Shown: positions 7,389 to 15,394 of the stretch, in pieces
Numbering within the stretch: the first letter of the stretch is position 1
Layout: each line of letters starts with the position of its first letter
Assembly (NCBI RefSeq): GCF_036231965.1
Contig: NZ_CP109499.1
Location: 4,030,001-4,094,000, forward strand
Direction: 5' to 3'
DNA length: 64,000 nucleotides
Source of the DNA: Streptomyces sp. NBC_01428
Lineage (GTDB): Bacteria; Actinomycetota; Actinomycetes; Streptomycetales; Streptomycetaceae
Translations under genes and position numbers: made by a program
Notes under the pieces: model-generated
What the model was told of the DNA's origin: nothing
Seen by the model: only the letters and a program-made list of their open reading frames with translations
The model's database searches: none

Positions 7389-8615
7389 ATGAGCGCTGCA
7401 ACCCCTCCCACCGAGCGCCGGGTCTCCGCCCGAGTCGGCTCGATCTCCGAGTCCGCCACTCTCGCCGTGGACGCCAAGGCCAAGGCCCTCAAGGCCGCCG
7501 GACGTCCGGTGATCGGCTTCGGCGCCGGTGAGCCGGACTTCCCGACCCCCGACTACATCGTGCAGGCGGCCATCGAAGCCTGCTCGAACCCCAAGTACCA
7601 CCGCTACACCCCGGCCGGCGGGCTCCCCGAGCTGAAGGCCGCCATCGCCGCGAAGACCCTGCGCGACTCGGGCTACGAGGTGGAGGCCGCCCAGGTCCTC
7701 GTCACCAACGGCGGCAAGCAGGCCATCTACGAGGCCTTCGCCGCGATCCTCGACCCGGGCGACGAGGTCATCGTCCCCGCGCCGTACTGGACGACCTACC
7801 CGGAGTCCATCCGTCTCGCCGGCGGTGTCCCGGTGGACGTCGTCGCCGACGAGACCACCGGCTACCGCGTCTCGGTCGAGCAGCTGGAGGCCGCCCGCAC
7901 CGAGAACACCAAGGTGCTGCTCTTCGTCTCGCCGTCCAACCCGACGGGCGCGGTCTACACCCGCGAGCAGATCGAGGAGATCGGCCGCTGGGCCGCCGAG
8001 AAGGGCCTGTGGGTCCTGACCGACGAGATCTACGAGCACCTGGTCTACGGCGACGCGGAGTTCCACTCCCTGCCCGTCGTGGTGCCCGAGCTGCGCGACA
8101 AGTGCATCGTCGTGAACGGCGTCGCCAAGACGTACGCGATGACCGGCTGGCGTGTGGGCTGGGTCATCGGCCCGAAGGACGTCATCAAGGCCGCGACCAA
8201 CCTGCAGTCGCACGCCACGTCCAACGTCTCGAACGTGGCCCAGGTCGCCGCGCTCGCCGCCGTCTCGGGCGACCTCACGGCCGTCGCGAAGATGCGCGAG
8301 GCCTTCGACCGCCGCCGCAAGACCATCGTCCGCATGCTGAACGAGATCGACGGCGTGCTCTGCCCCGAGCCCGAGGGCGCGTTCTACGCGTACCCGTCGG
8401 TGAAGGCACTGCTCGGCAAGGAGATCCGCGGCAAGCGCCCCGCGGACACGGTCGAGCTGGCCGCGCTGATCCTGGAGGAGGCCGAGGTCGCGGTCGTCCC
8501 GGGCGAGGCCTTCGGTACGCCGGGCTACCTGCGGCTGTCGTACGCCCTGGGTGACGAGGACCTCGTCGAGGGCGTCAGCCGGATCCAGAAGCTGCTCGCC
8601 GAGGCGACGGCCTGA
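7389..8615 (+). CDS. aspC: Class I pyridoxal-phosphate aminotransferase (aspartate aminotransferase type)
   Basis: Transfers amino groups between aspartate or a similar amino acid and 2-oxoglutarate. The 408-residue product has family motifs in order: GAGEPDFPTPDYI near residue 40, YWTTYPE, SPSNPTGAVYTREQ, LTDEIYEHLVYGD, the PLP-lysine region VAKTYAMTGWRVGW (Lys near 247) and LRLSYALGDE at the end. The frame is open from 7191, but conservation begins at the ATG at 7389 (or 7380, three codons earlier). It is divergent from tRNA-Trp, and I saw no clear promoter in 7142-7388. Confidence 0.93.
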   Translation: MSAATPPTERRVSARVGSISESATLAVDAKAKALKAAGRPVIGFGAGEPDFPTPDYIVQAAIEACSNPKYHRYTPAGGLPELKAAIAAKTLRDSGYEVEAAQVLVTNGGKQAIYEAFAAILDPGDEVIVPAPYWTTYPESIRLAGGVPVDVVADETTGYRVSVEQLEAARTENTKVLLFVSPSNPTGAVYTREQIEEIGRWAAEKGLWVLTDEIYEHLVYGDAEFHSLPVVVPELRDKCIVVNGVAKTYAMTGWRVGWVIGPKDVIKAATNLQSHATSNVSNVAQVAALAAVSGDLTAVAKMREAFDRRRKTIVRMLNEIDGVLCPEPEGAFYAYPSVKALLGKEIRGKRPADTVELAALILEEAEVAVVPGEAFGTPGYLRLSYALGDEDLVEGVSRIQKLLAEATA

Positions 8616-8625
8616 CACCTCCCTC

Positions 8626-8657
8626 GTCCGCCGGTGCCCCTGGGAGCACCGGCGGAC
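8626..8657 (+). terminator. Terminator after the aminotransferase gene
   Basis: Twelve-base perfect arms GTCCGCCGGTGC and GCACCGGCGGAC around an eight-base loop, starting 11 bases after the stop. A second hairpin follows at 8680-8712. Confidence 0.8.
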
Positions 8658-8679
8658 ACCACGCTCCACGCGCACGTGC

Positions 8680-8712
8680 GGGGGCCGACCACCCACCCGG
8701 TGGCCGGCCCCC
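8680..8712 (+). terminator. Second terminator hairpin, with T-rich tail
   Basis: GGGGGCCG and CGGCCCCC arms with inner CCAC/GTGG pairing. GTTTCTTCGTT follows on the plus strand. It acts in series with the hairpin at 8626-8657. Confidence 0.65.
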
Positions 8713-8787
8713 GTTTCTTCGTTCGGGCAAGCCCCCGATCAGGGAAAGCGCTACCGGCACGCCATCCGCGTGCGGCAAGATCCTGGG

Positions 8788-9807
8788 ATGGAGCGCGTAC
8801 GTGATGTAAGTGAACTGCCGAAGGCCCATCTGCACCTGCACTTCACCGGGTCGATGCGGTCCACGACCCTGCTGGAACTGGCCGACAAGTACGGCGTACG
8901 ACTGCCGGACGCGCTGACCAGCGGGGAACCGCCGAAGCTGCGGGCGACCGACGAGCGCGGCTGGTTCCGCTTCCAGCGCCTGTACGACGCCGCCCGGTCC
9001 TGCCTGAGAGAGCCCGAGGACATCCAGCGGCTGGTCCGCGAGGCCGCCGAGGAGGACATCAAGGACGGCTCCGGGTGGCTGGAGATCCAGGTCGACCCGA
9101 CGTCGTACGCCCCCCGGCTCGGCGGTCTGATCCCGGCCCTGGAGGTCATCCTCGACGCGGTCGACTCGGCCGTGCGGGACACCGGGCTCGGGATGCGCGT
9201 CCTGGTGGCCGCGAACCGGATGAAGCACCCGCTGGACGCCCGGACGCTGGCCCGGCTCGCCGTGCGGTACGCGGACCGCGGGATCGTCGGCTTCGGGCTC
9301 TCCAACGACGAACGGCGGGGCATGGCGCGGGACTTCGACCGCGCCTTCGCGATCGCGCGGGAGGGCGGGCTGCTCGCCGCGCCGCACGGCGGGGAGCTGA
9401 CCGGGCCCGCCTCCGTCCGCGACTGCCTGGACGACCTGCACGCCTCCCGGATCGGCCACGGGGTGCGGGCCGCCGAGGACCCCCGTCTGCTGAAGCGTCT
9501 GGCCGACCGCGGAGTGACCTGTGAGGTCTGCCCCGCGTCGAACGTCGCACTGGGCGTCTACGAGAAGGCGGCCGACGTACCCCTGAGGACTCTGTTCGAA
9601 GCGGGGGTCCCGATGGCCCTCGGCGCCGACGACCCGCTGCTCTTCGGATCACGGCTCGCCGCCCAGTACGAGATCGCGCGGCGCCACCACGCCTTCACGG
9701 ACGCGGAGCTGGCCGAGCTGGCCCGGCAGTCGATCCGCGCCTCGGCGGCACCGGAGGACATGCGCGCGAAGCTGCTGTCCGGCGTCGACGACTGGCTGAC
9801 CTCCTAG
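8788..9807 (+). CDS. Adenosine deaminase family protein
   Basis: Predicted zinc hydrolase that deaminates adenosine or a related purine nucleoside. Metal-binding residues are visible: HLHLHFTGSM at 14-23, HGGE in the middle, the SRIGHGVRA motif, and GADDPLLFG near the end, carrying the paired aspartates. The length of 339 residues fits. The start is the ATG at 8788 (MERVRDVSELPKAHLHLH); the frame is open further upstream without conservation. The gene is convergent with a TetR gene 10 bases away. Substrate is not fixed by sequence: adenosine is likely, but adenine or another aminopurine is possible. Confidence 0.88.
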   Translation: MERVRDVSELPKAHLHLHFTGSMRSTTLLELADKYGVRLPDALTSGEPPKLRATDERGWFRFQRLYDAARSCLREPEDIQRLVREAAEEDIKDGSGWLEIQVDPTSYAPRLGGLIPALEVILDAVDSAVRDTGLGMRVLVAANRMKHPLDARTLARLAVRYADRGIVGFGLSNDERRGMARDFDRAFAIAREGGLLAAPHGGELTGPASVRDCLDDLHASRIGHGVRAAEDPRLLKRLADRGVTCEVCPASNVALGVYEKAADVPLRTLFEAGVPMALGADDPLLFGSRLAAQYEIARRHHAFTDAELAELARQSIRASAAPEDMRAKLLSGVDDWLTS

Positions 9808-9817
9808 ATCGGCCGGG

Positions 9818-10468
9818 TCACCGGCCGACCGGCGCGATCCCGGTGAGCAGGGTGCGGGCGAGCCCCGGCGCGAAGGTGTCGAGCGGTGGGGCCGTGCCGT
9901 CCTGGGTCGCGTCGTAGGCGAAAGCGCGCTGCGCGCAGGCGCCGAGGAGGAGCGAGGCGGCGGCGTAGGTGTCGGCGCCGGGCTGGACCCGCCCGGCGTC
10001 CTGCTCCGCGCGCAGATACGCGGCGACACCCCGGATCGGCATGTGGGGCCCGGCTCCCATGGCCCGCATCGCCTCGTCGTGACGGCGCTTGAGCTGGGTC
10101 TCCGCGTACAGGGAGGCGGCGATCGGGAAGCTCTGCTCGTAGAAGAGGGCCGCCTGGCGGGCGATCGCGGTGAGGTTCTCCTCCAGGGAGTGCTGCTCCG
10201 GTTCGGCGGTCAGCCGCTCCAGCAGCGGGCCGAGCCGGGGCAGGCGCTCCTGCAGGACGCGGATGAACAGCTCTTCCTTGCTCGCGAAGTACTTGTAGAG
10301 GGCCGCTTCGGAACAGCCGGCCGCCTTCGCGATCTCCTTGGTGGTGGCACGGGAGAGTCCGAGGGTGAGCATGAGCTCGTGCGCCGCGTCGAGGATGCGG
10401 ATCCTGGCCGGCTTCGACCGCTCGGGCTCGGCGGCGGATGTCTGCTGCATGGGGCCCAAGGATTCCAC
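9818..10468 (-). CDS. TetR-family transcriptional regulator
   Basis: Repressor-type DNA-binding protein of 216 residues. The helix-turn-helix is at about residues 38-60 (ATTKEIAKAAGCSEAALYKY, then FASKEELF), and the remainder is the ligand-binding helical domain. The start is the GTG at 10468, which has AGGA seven bases upstream; the internal ATG at 10450 has no ribosome-binding site. It is divergent from an NAD(P)-binding enzyme, and the shared 118-base gap holds two palindromes that are probably its own operators. Confidence 0.92.
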   Translation of the reverse strand: MESLGPMQQTSAAEPERSKPARIRILDAAHELMLTLGLSRATTKEIAKAAGCSEAALYKYFASKEELFIRVLQERLPRLGPLLERLTAEPEQHSLEENLTAIARQAALFYEQSFPIAASLYAETQLKRRHDEAMRAMGAGPHMPIRGVAAYLRAEQDAGRVQPGADTYAAASLLLGACAQRAFAYDATQDGTAPPLDTFAPGLARTLLTGIAPVGR

Positions 10469-10496
10469 GGCGTGTCCTCGCGGGGTTGACGGGTGG

Positions 10497-10544
10497 GTGA
10501 GTACTTACTCACTCTAGAAGGAGCAGAGGTGAGTGAACACTCAC
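10497..10544. promoter_or_regulatory. Pair of palindromic operators between tetR and the NAD(P)-binding gene
   Basis: Two sites share the same half: GTGAGTACTTACTCAC at 10497-10512 and GTGAGTGAACACTCAC at 10529-10544. Each has perfect seven-base arms around two central bases, and their centres are 32 bases apart, about three helical turns. A TTGACG at 10486-10491 is a -35-like element for the plus-strand gene. Binding by the adjacent TetR protein is inferred. Confidence 0.75.
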
Positions 10545-10586
10545 CCACCTCACTCGTCCATCCCGTCCACCCGCTGGGAGCAGGTC

Positions 10587-11219
10587 ATGAAACTCACCGT
10601 TCTCGGTGCCACCGGAGGCATCGGCCAGGAGATCGTCCGTCAGGCCCTGGGCTCGGGCCACCAGGTCACAGCCGTCGTGCGGGATCCCGCACGCCTCACG
10701 GTCACCGGCGCCGGTCTGGAGGTGTTCCGCACCGACCTCACCGACCCCGAGGCGCTGCGGCCCGCCGTCGCGGGCCGGGACGCGGTGCTGTCGGGTCTCG
10801 GCGCGCGCCGCCGCAAGGACGCCGGGGTCGCCTCACGGCTGACCCGTACGGTGCTGGGCGCCATGGAGGCGGAGCAGACCCGGCGGCTGCTGGTGGTCAG
10901 CGCGAGCCCGGTCGGCCCGGCGGCAGCGGAGGACGGGTTCGTCGACCGCGCCATGCGGGGGATGATCTCGTCGCTCCTGAAGGACGTGTACGCCGACCTG
11001 AGGGAGATGGAGGCCGCACTGGCCGCGAGCGCCACGGACTGGACCACCGTCCGCCCGCCCCGCCTCCAGGACAAGCCGGTGACCGGCTCCTACCGCACGG
11101 CCGTCGGCGGATTCCCGGCCCGGGGCCGCTTCATCGGACGCGCCGACGTGGCCCACGCGATGCTGGCGATGACCGACGACCCGGCGACGGTGAAGCAGGG
11201 CGTGGGCATCGCCTACTAG
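10587..11219 (+). CDS. NAD(P)-binding epimerase/reductase-like protein
   Basis: Atypical short-chain dehydrogenase of the NmrA/NAD(P)H-binding type, 210 residues. The N-terminal dinucleotide motif LGATGGIGQEIVRQAL follows the first beta strand, and the later strand DWTTVRPPRLQDKPVTGSYR is typical of these proteins. The active-site YxxxK of classical SDRs is not evident. The frame opens at 10533, but the ATG at 10587 gives the proper N-terminal Rossmann strand. It is divergent from the TetR gene and probably induced when that repressor is released. Substrate unknown. Confidence 0.85.
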   Translation: MKLTVLGATGGIGQEIVRQALGSGHQVTAVVRDPARLTVTGAGLEVFRTDLTDPEALRPAVAGRDAVLSGLGARRRKDAGVASRLTRTVLGAMEAEQTRRLLVVSASPVGPAAAEDGFVDRAMRGMISSLLKDVYADLREMEAALAASATDWTTVRPPRLQDKPVTGSYRTAVGGFPARGRFIGRADVAHAMLAMTDDPATVKQGVGIAY

Positions 11220-11280
11220 GCACCCCCGTGGGACCGCCGTCAGGAGACCGTCGCCGTCGGAGACCGTCGGCGGCAGCGAA

Positions 11281-11328
11281 CCTCGGTGTCAGAGCGCCTC
11301 GGTGTCGGAGAGCCTTGGTGTCAGAGGC
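11281..11328. repeat. Three 16-base tandem repeats at the murB 3' end
   Basis: Units start at 11281, 11297 and 11313 with CCTCGGTGTCAGAGCG, CCTCGGTGTCGGAGAG and CCTTGGTGTCAGAGGC. The last unit contains the murB stop codon (11321-11323), so the expansion has eaten into or grown out of the gene end. It fills the convergent gap with the NAD(P)-binding gene. Confidence 0.8.
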
Positions 11329-12376
11329 TGACGCCGACCGTGACCGGCTCGTTGACCAGGGTGATGCCGAAGGCGTCGTGGACTCCGGCGACGACTTCGC
11401 GGGCGAGCGCGAGGAGGTCCTCGGTGCTGGCCTCGCCCCGGTTGGTGAGGGCCAGCGTGTGCTTGGTCGAGATGCGGGCGGGGCCGGTTCCGTAGCCCTT
11501 GGTGAAGCCCGACTTGTCGATCAGCCAGGCCGCCGAGGTCTTGGTGTGACCCTCGCCGGCGGGATACGCGGGCGGCACGGCGTCGGCGCCGAGGCGCTCC
11601 CGCACGCGCGCGTGGAACGCGGCGAACGCCTCGTCGGTGAGGATCGGGTTCGTGAAGAACGACCCGGCGGACCAGGTGTCGTGGTCCTCGGGGTCGAGCA
11701 CCATGCCCTTGCCGGCGCGCAGTTTCAGGACGGTCTCGCGGGCGTCGGCGAGGGGGACGCGGTCCCCGGGCTCGACACCGAGCGTGCGGGCGGTCTCGGC
11801 GTACTTGACCGGCGCCGAGAGGCCGTTCGCGTCCTCCAGTTCGAAGCGGACGCGCAGCACGACATGGCGGTCGGGGTCGGCCTTGAAGCGGCTGTGCCGG
11901 TACGAGAAGGCGCACTCGGCGTTGGTCAGCGTGACCGTCTCGCCCGTCTTCCGGTCGTAGGCGATCACTTCACTGATCGTCGACGACACTTCCTGGCCGT
12001 ACGCGCCCACGTTCTGGATCGGGGTCGCGCCCGCGGAGCCGGGGATGCCGGCGAGGCACTCGATCCCGGCGAGCCCGGCCTCGACGGTGCGGGCGACCGC
12101 GTCGGTCCACACCTCGCCGGCGGCCAGCTCCAGCGTCGTGCCGTCGAGCGAGAAACCCTCCGTGGCGATGCGCAGAGCCGTGCCCGCGAAGCCCTTGTCG
12201 CCGATGACCAGGTTCGATCCACCGCCGATCAGCAGCAGCGGCGTACCGGCGGCGTCGGCCTCGCGCACGGCGGCGACCACCTCGGCGTCGGTCGTGGCGG
12301 TGATCAGCCGGGCGGCCGGGCCGCCGAGCCGGAAGGTGGTCAGCGGGGCGAGCGGGGCATCGTGGAGTTCCAGCAC
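11321..12376 (-). CDS. murB: UDP-N-acetylenolpyruvoylglucosamine reductase
   Basis: FAD enzyme that uses NADPH to reduce UDP-GlcNAc-enolpyruvate to UDP-MurNAc, the second committed step of peptidoglycan synthesis. It has 351 residues. Motifs: TTFRLGGPAARLI near residue 13, the FAD-binding LLIGGGSNLVIGDKG near 48, GIECLAGIPGSAGATPIQNV and GAYGQEVSSTISEV, then YRHSRFK, GSFFTNP with its catalytic serine, and HTLALTNRG near the end. The open frame runs on to 13606, but the start is the GTG at 12376 (VLELHDAPLAPLTTF). The C-terminus is set by a tandem repeat. Confidence 0.96.
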   Translation of the reverse strand: MLELHDAPLAPLTTFRLGGPAARLITATTDAEVVAAVREADAAGTPLLLIGGGSNLVIGDKGFAGTALRIATEGFSLDGTTLELAAGEVWTDAVARTVEAGLAGIECLAGIPGSAGATPIQNVGAYGQEVSSTISEVIAYDRKTGETVTLTNAECAFSYRHSRFKADPDRHVVLRVRFELEDANGLSAPVKYAETARTLGVEPGDRVPLADARETVLKLRAGKGMVLDPEDHDTWSAGSFFTNPILTDEAFAAFHARVRERLGADAVPPAYPAGEGHTKTSAAWLIDKSGFTKGYGTGPARISTKHTLALTNRGEASTEDLLALAREVVAGVHDAFGITLVNEPVTVGVSL

Positions 12377-12474
12377 GGGGCCAAGACTACGAGAAGGGTC
12401 GGGAGCCCCCGGCCACCGGTGCGCGCCGGACGGCCGTGCCGGAGCCGCGGCGCCCCGGCACCGCACGCCACGGC

Positions 12475-12504
12475 GAACGGCCCCGCCGTCGGGCGGGGCC
12501 GTTC
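12475..12504 (-). terminator. Terminator after the MFS gene
   Basis: Perfect 13-base arms GAACGGCCCCGCC and GGCGGGGCCGTTC around a GTCG loop, 27 bases past the MFS stop. Confidence 0.85.
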
Positions 12505-12531
12505 CGTCGTGCCGGGGAGACGTTCCGGGTG

Positions 12532-14154
12532 TCAGCGGGCGGCGGTCTCCAGGGCGCCGGTCTCCGCCCGGGCGGCACCGGTCCGAACCGTCTCGGCCCG
12601 GTCCGCTTCGGGAGCGGGCGCCGGTGTCCCACTCGTCTCGGCGCGTTCCGGGCGTCCGGCGCTCGGGATGGCCAGCGCGGCGAGACCCGCGAGACCCACC
12701 ACCACGGCGCCGACGACCAGTGCCGGCCGCAGTCCGTCGATGAAGCTCTCTGGCGTCGCGTAGCCGCCCTGCGCCGAGAAGATCGAGGACATGACCGCGA
12801 TACCGAGCGCACCGCCCACCTCGCGCAGCGCGTTGTTGGCTCCGGAGGCGATGCCCTGCTCCTGCGGCCGGACGCTGGACATGACCAGGTTGGACGCGGG
12901 GGCGAAGTAGAGGGACATCCCGATGCCGCTGATGATCAGCGCGGGCAGCTGCGCCGCGTACGAGGCGTCGGCGGCGACCACGGAGGCGTAGTAGGCGAGC
13001 CCGGCGGCCTGGAGGAAGAGCCCGGTCGCCACGACGGGACGGCCGCCGACGCGGTCGGAGAGGTAGCCGGCGATGGGTGCGACCAGCATCGGCATCCCGG
13101 TCCAGGGGAGCATCCGCAGGCCCGCCTCGGTCGGCGAGTAGCCGAGCACACCCTGCATGTACTGGCTGAGCAGGAAGATCGAGCCGAACATCCCGAGGAA
13201 CATCAGCAGGCTGGCCGCGTTGATCCCGGCGAAGGCGCGGGAGCGGAAGAGCCGCATCGGGAGCATCGCGTTCCTGGCGCGGCTGCCGTGCAGGACGAAC
13301 CCGGCGAGCAGCGCGGCACCCGCGAACAGGGCGGTCAGCACGAACGGGCTGGTCCATCCCTCGGCGGGCCCGCGGACCAGGCCGTAGACGATCCCGAAGA
13401 GGCCGCCGCTGGCGAGCAGGGTGCCGGGGAAGTCCAGCGGGTTGCCGTTGCCGAACGACTCCGACAGCCGCAGCCGGGCGAGCGGGAGGACGGCGAGCCC
13501 CAGCGGGACGTTCAGCCAGAAGATCCAGTGCCAGGACACGTGTTCGGTGAGGCTGCCGCCGATGAGGGGTCCGGAGGCGACCGCGAGTCCGTTCACCGCG
13601 CCCCATATCCCGTACGCCATCCCGCGCCGTGCGGCGGGAACCGCCGCGGTCAGCAGGGTGAGGGTCAGCGGCATCATGATCGCGGCGCCGACGCCCTGGA
13701 CGGCCCGGGCGGCGATCAGGGAGTCGATGCCGGGAGCCATGGCCGCGGCGGCGGAGGCGCCGGTGAAGATGCTGAGGCCGACGAGGAAGAGCCGCCGGCG
13801 GCCGAACCGGTCACCGAGGGCCGCGCCGAACATCAGCAGGACGGCGAAGGTGAGCGTGTAGGCGCTCACGGTCCATTCCAGGTCGTCCAGCGCTCCCCCG
13901 AGGTCCTTGCGGATCGAGGGCAGGGCGGTGGTGACCACGAGGTTGTCGAGGGCCGCCATGAATCCGGCCACGCTGGTGATGACGAGGGCCCAGCCGGCGC
14001 CGCCGCGCCGCTTGTCCGGCGCCCCGGACGCCTTCTCCGTCGATGTCCCGGCCGGACCGCCCGGCCCGCCCTGTTCCGCCGGCCGGTCCTGCTCCGCCGA
14101 TCGGTCCTGCTCCGCCGGTCCGTTCCGGTCCGTCCGTGCCGTCCGCTGTGTCAT
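12532..14154 (-). CDS. MFS multidrug exporter, DHA2 (14-helix, EmrB/QacA) type
   Basis: Proton-coupled exporter of 540 residues. After a Pro/Asp/Gly-rich cytosolic start come 14 predicted helices. Motif A is GAALGDRFGRRRLFLVGLSI, motif C-like AVNGLAVASGPLIGGSLTEH follows, and LNVPLGLAVLPLARLRL is typical of the DHA2 family. A GGGGGAGCG ribosome-binding site precedes the ATG. It ends in an Ala/Glu-rich tail. The operator at 14185-14204 and the TetR gene just upstream on the same strand suggest control by that repressor. Substrate unknown. Confidence 0.92.
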   Translation of the reverse strand: MTQRTARTDRNGPAEQDRSAEQDRPAEQGGPGGPAGTSTEKASGAPDKRRGGAGWALVITSVAGFMAALDNLVVTTALPSIRKDLGGALDDLEWTVSAYTLTFAVLLMFGAALGDRFGRRRLFLVGLSIFTGASAAAAMAPGIDSLIAARAVQGVGAAIMMPLTLTLLTAAVPAARRGMAYGIWGAVNGLAVASGPLIGGSLTEHVSWHWIFWLNVPLGLAVLPLARLRLSESFGNGNPLDFPGTLLASGGLFGIVYGLVRGPAEGWTSPFVLTALFAGAALLAGFVLHGSRARNAMLPMRLFRSRAFAGINAASLLMFLGMFGSIFLLSQYMQGVLGYSPTEAGLRMLPWTGMPMLVAPIAGYLSDRVGGRPVVATGLFLQAAGLAYYASVVAADASYAAQLPALIISGIGMSLYFAPASNLVMSSVRPQEQGIASGANNALREVGGALGIAVMSSIFSAQGGYATPESFIDGLRPALVVGAVVVGLAGLAALAIPSAGRPERAETSGTPAPAPEADRAETVRTGAARAETGALETAAR

Positions 14155-14184
14155 CGCTCCCCCAGAGGATGATGTGGATCATTG

Positions 14185-14204
14185 GTTAGTTATTGATGAC
14201 TAAC
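14185..14204. promoter_or_regulatory. TetR operator upstream of the MFS gene
   Basis: Inverted repeat GTTAGT-8 bases-ACTAAC, 31 bases before the MFS start. The same arms and spacing, with a shared TCAAT core on one strand, occur at 14827-14846 before the TetR gene. Confidence 0.75.
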
Positions 14205-14248
14205 TTCTGCGGGCAGAAAAAAGCGCGGAACTCCGCCCTCCCCCGGCC

Positions 14249-14818
14249 CTACTTCTCCAGCCGGCCCGTGACCCGCGCCGACGGATACAGCCCTTCCCAG
14301 ACCCGGTGCTCGGGCGGGAACCCCATCGACACCAGGCAGTTGATGAGCATGCCGTACGCCATGAACGTCGCCGTGTCGTCGACCTGCGCGCCGAGCGGCA
14401 CGTGCACCGTGTCCCACAGCCGCATCCAGCCGGCCCGCACCGCTTCGCCGAGCTCGTGGTCGCCGGCCTCCTCGGCCGCCGCCACCGCGACGTACATCTG
14501 CATCTGCATGAGCAGCCGCTCCGGGTGCTCCGCGATGACCTTCACATAGGCGTTCGCCATGGAGTGCAGGGCTTCCTCGCCCTCCAGACCTTCGGAGGCC
14601 TCCTCCATCGTCTGCCGCGCGAGGTCCATGCACCGCTCGGCGGCCGCCAGGAAGATCGCCTTCTTGCCCGGGAAGAGCCGGAAGAGATACGGCTGCGAGA
14701 CACCCACACGCTTGGCGATCGCCTCGGTGGACGTGCCGTAGTAGCCGCCCCGGGCGAACTCGCTCATCGCCGCGCGGACGACGCTCTCGCGCCTCTCTCC
14801 TGCGCTCATCCTGACCAT
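14249..14818 (-). CDS. TetR-family transcriptional regulator of the MFS exporter
   Basis: Repressor of 189 residues. The helix-turn-helix is at about 28-50 (GGYYGTSTEAIAKRVGVSQP, then YLFRLFPGKKAIF), and the rest is a helical ligand domain. The ATG at 14818 has no ribosome-binding site and lies six bases after a -10-like TAACTT, so the mRNA is probably leaderless; an ATG three codons later is an alternative. It is 94 bases upstream of the MFS gene on the same strand, and matching operators precede both genes. Confidence 0.9.
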   Translation of the reverse strand: MVRMSAGERRESVVRAAMSEFARGGYYGTSTEAIAKRVGVSQPYLFRLFPGKKAIFLAAAERCMDLARQTMEEASEGLEGEEALHSMANAYVKVIAEHPERLLMQMQMYVAVAAAEEAGDHELGEAVRAGWMRLWDTVHVPLGAQVDDTATFMAYGMLINCLVSMGFPPEHRVWEGLYPSARVTGRLEK

Positions 14819-14824
14819 GCGGCT

Positions 14825-14854
14825 AAGTTAGTACTCAATCACTAACTACGTCAA
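14825..14854 (-). promoter_or_regulatory. Promoter with built-in operator, leaderless tetR
   Basis: Minus strand: TTGACG (14854-14849), an 18-base spacer and TAACTT (14830-14825), with the ATG only six bases later. The inverted repeat GTTAGT-8-ACTAAC at 14827-14846 fills the spacer and touches the -10, so bound repressor would block polymerase. Autorepression is inferred. Confidence 0.65.
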
Positions 14855-14885
14855 GAGACGGGGAACCGGCGGGTGCCGGAGACAG

Positions 14886-14920
14886 GTAAGGGGCGTCCGC
14901 AATGGGCGGACGCCCCTTAC
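14886..14920 (-). terminator. Terminator after hadB
   Basis: Fifteen-base perfect arms GTAAGGGGCGTCCGC and GCGGACGCCCCTTAC around a five-base loop, 44 bases past the hadB stop. Confidence 0.85.
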
Positions 14921-14964
14921 CCGGGCCTCGAAGCGGGCCTCGATCTTGCGCCGCGGGTTGCCGC

Positions 14965-15393
14965 TCAGGCCAGTCGTACGACCGCGCGGGACATCCCGAG
15001 GACCTTCTGGCCCGCGCTCGTCGCCGTGAGGTCGACGCGCACGGTGTTGTCGTCGAGCTTGGCGCCGATCTTGGCGCTGACCTCGATGGTGGCGCCCTTG
15101 TCGTCGTTCGGGACGACGACGGGCTTGGTGAACCGCACGCCGTACTCGACGACCGCGCCCGGGTCGCCGACCCAGTCGGTGACGACGCGGACGGCCTCGG
15201 CCATGGTGAACATGCCGTGCGCGATCACGTCGGGGAGACCCACCTCGACGGCGAACTTCTCGTTCCAGTGGATCGGATTGAAGTCCCCGGAGGCGCCCGC
15301 GTACTGGACGAGCGTGGCACGGGTCACGGAGAAGGTCCCGGCCGGCAGCTCGGTGCCGACCTCGACGTCCGCGTAAGAGATCTTCGCCGCCAT
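14965..15393 (-). CDS. hadB: MaoC-like (3R)-hydroxyacyl dehydratase subunit, HadB-like
   Basis: Hot-dog-fold dehydratase subunit of 142 residues. The catalytic hydratase motif is visible as SGDFNPIHWNEKFAVEVGLP near residues 30-49, followed by DVIAHGMFTMAEAV. In mycobacteria HadB is the catalytic partner of HadA in the FAS-II dehydration step; the streptomycete substrate is less certain. The ATG at 15393 is one base after the hadA stop, which implies translational coupling. A terminator follows. Confidence 0.88.
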   Translation of the reverse strand: MAAKISYADVEVGTELPAGTFSVTRATLVQYAGASGDFNPIHWNEKFAVEVGLPDVIAHGMFTMAEAVRVVTDWVGDPGAVVEYGVRFTKPVVVPNDDKGATIEVSAKIGAKLDDNTVRVDLTATSAGQKVLGMSRAVVRLA

Positions 15394-15394
15394 G

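Noticed and set aside
12377..13606. Upstream extension of murB
   Set aside because: It runs antisense-frame through the MFS gene; MurB similarity begins at GTG 12376.
12436..14172. 578-codon plus-strand frame opposite the MFS gene
   Set aside because: It is the high-GC antisense shadow; the translation is Gly/Arg/Glu-rich with no domain, while the minus strand gives a clear 14-helix transporter.
9818..14846. Genomic island or mobile element
   Set aside because: No integrase, transposase, tRNA-end repeat or composition shift; the TetR modules look like resident genes.
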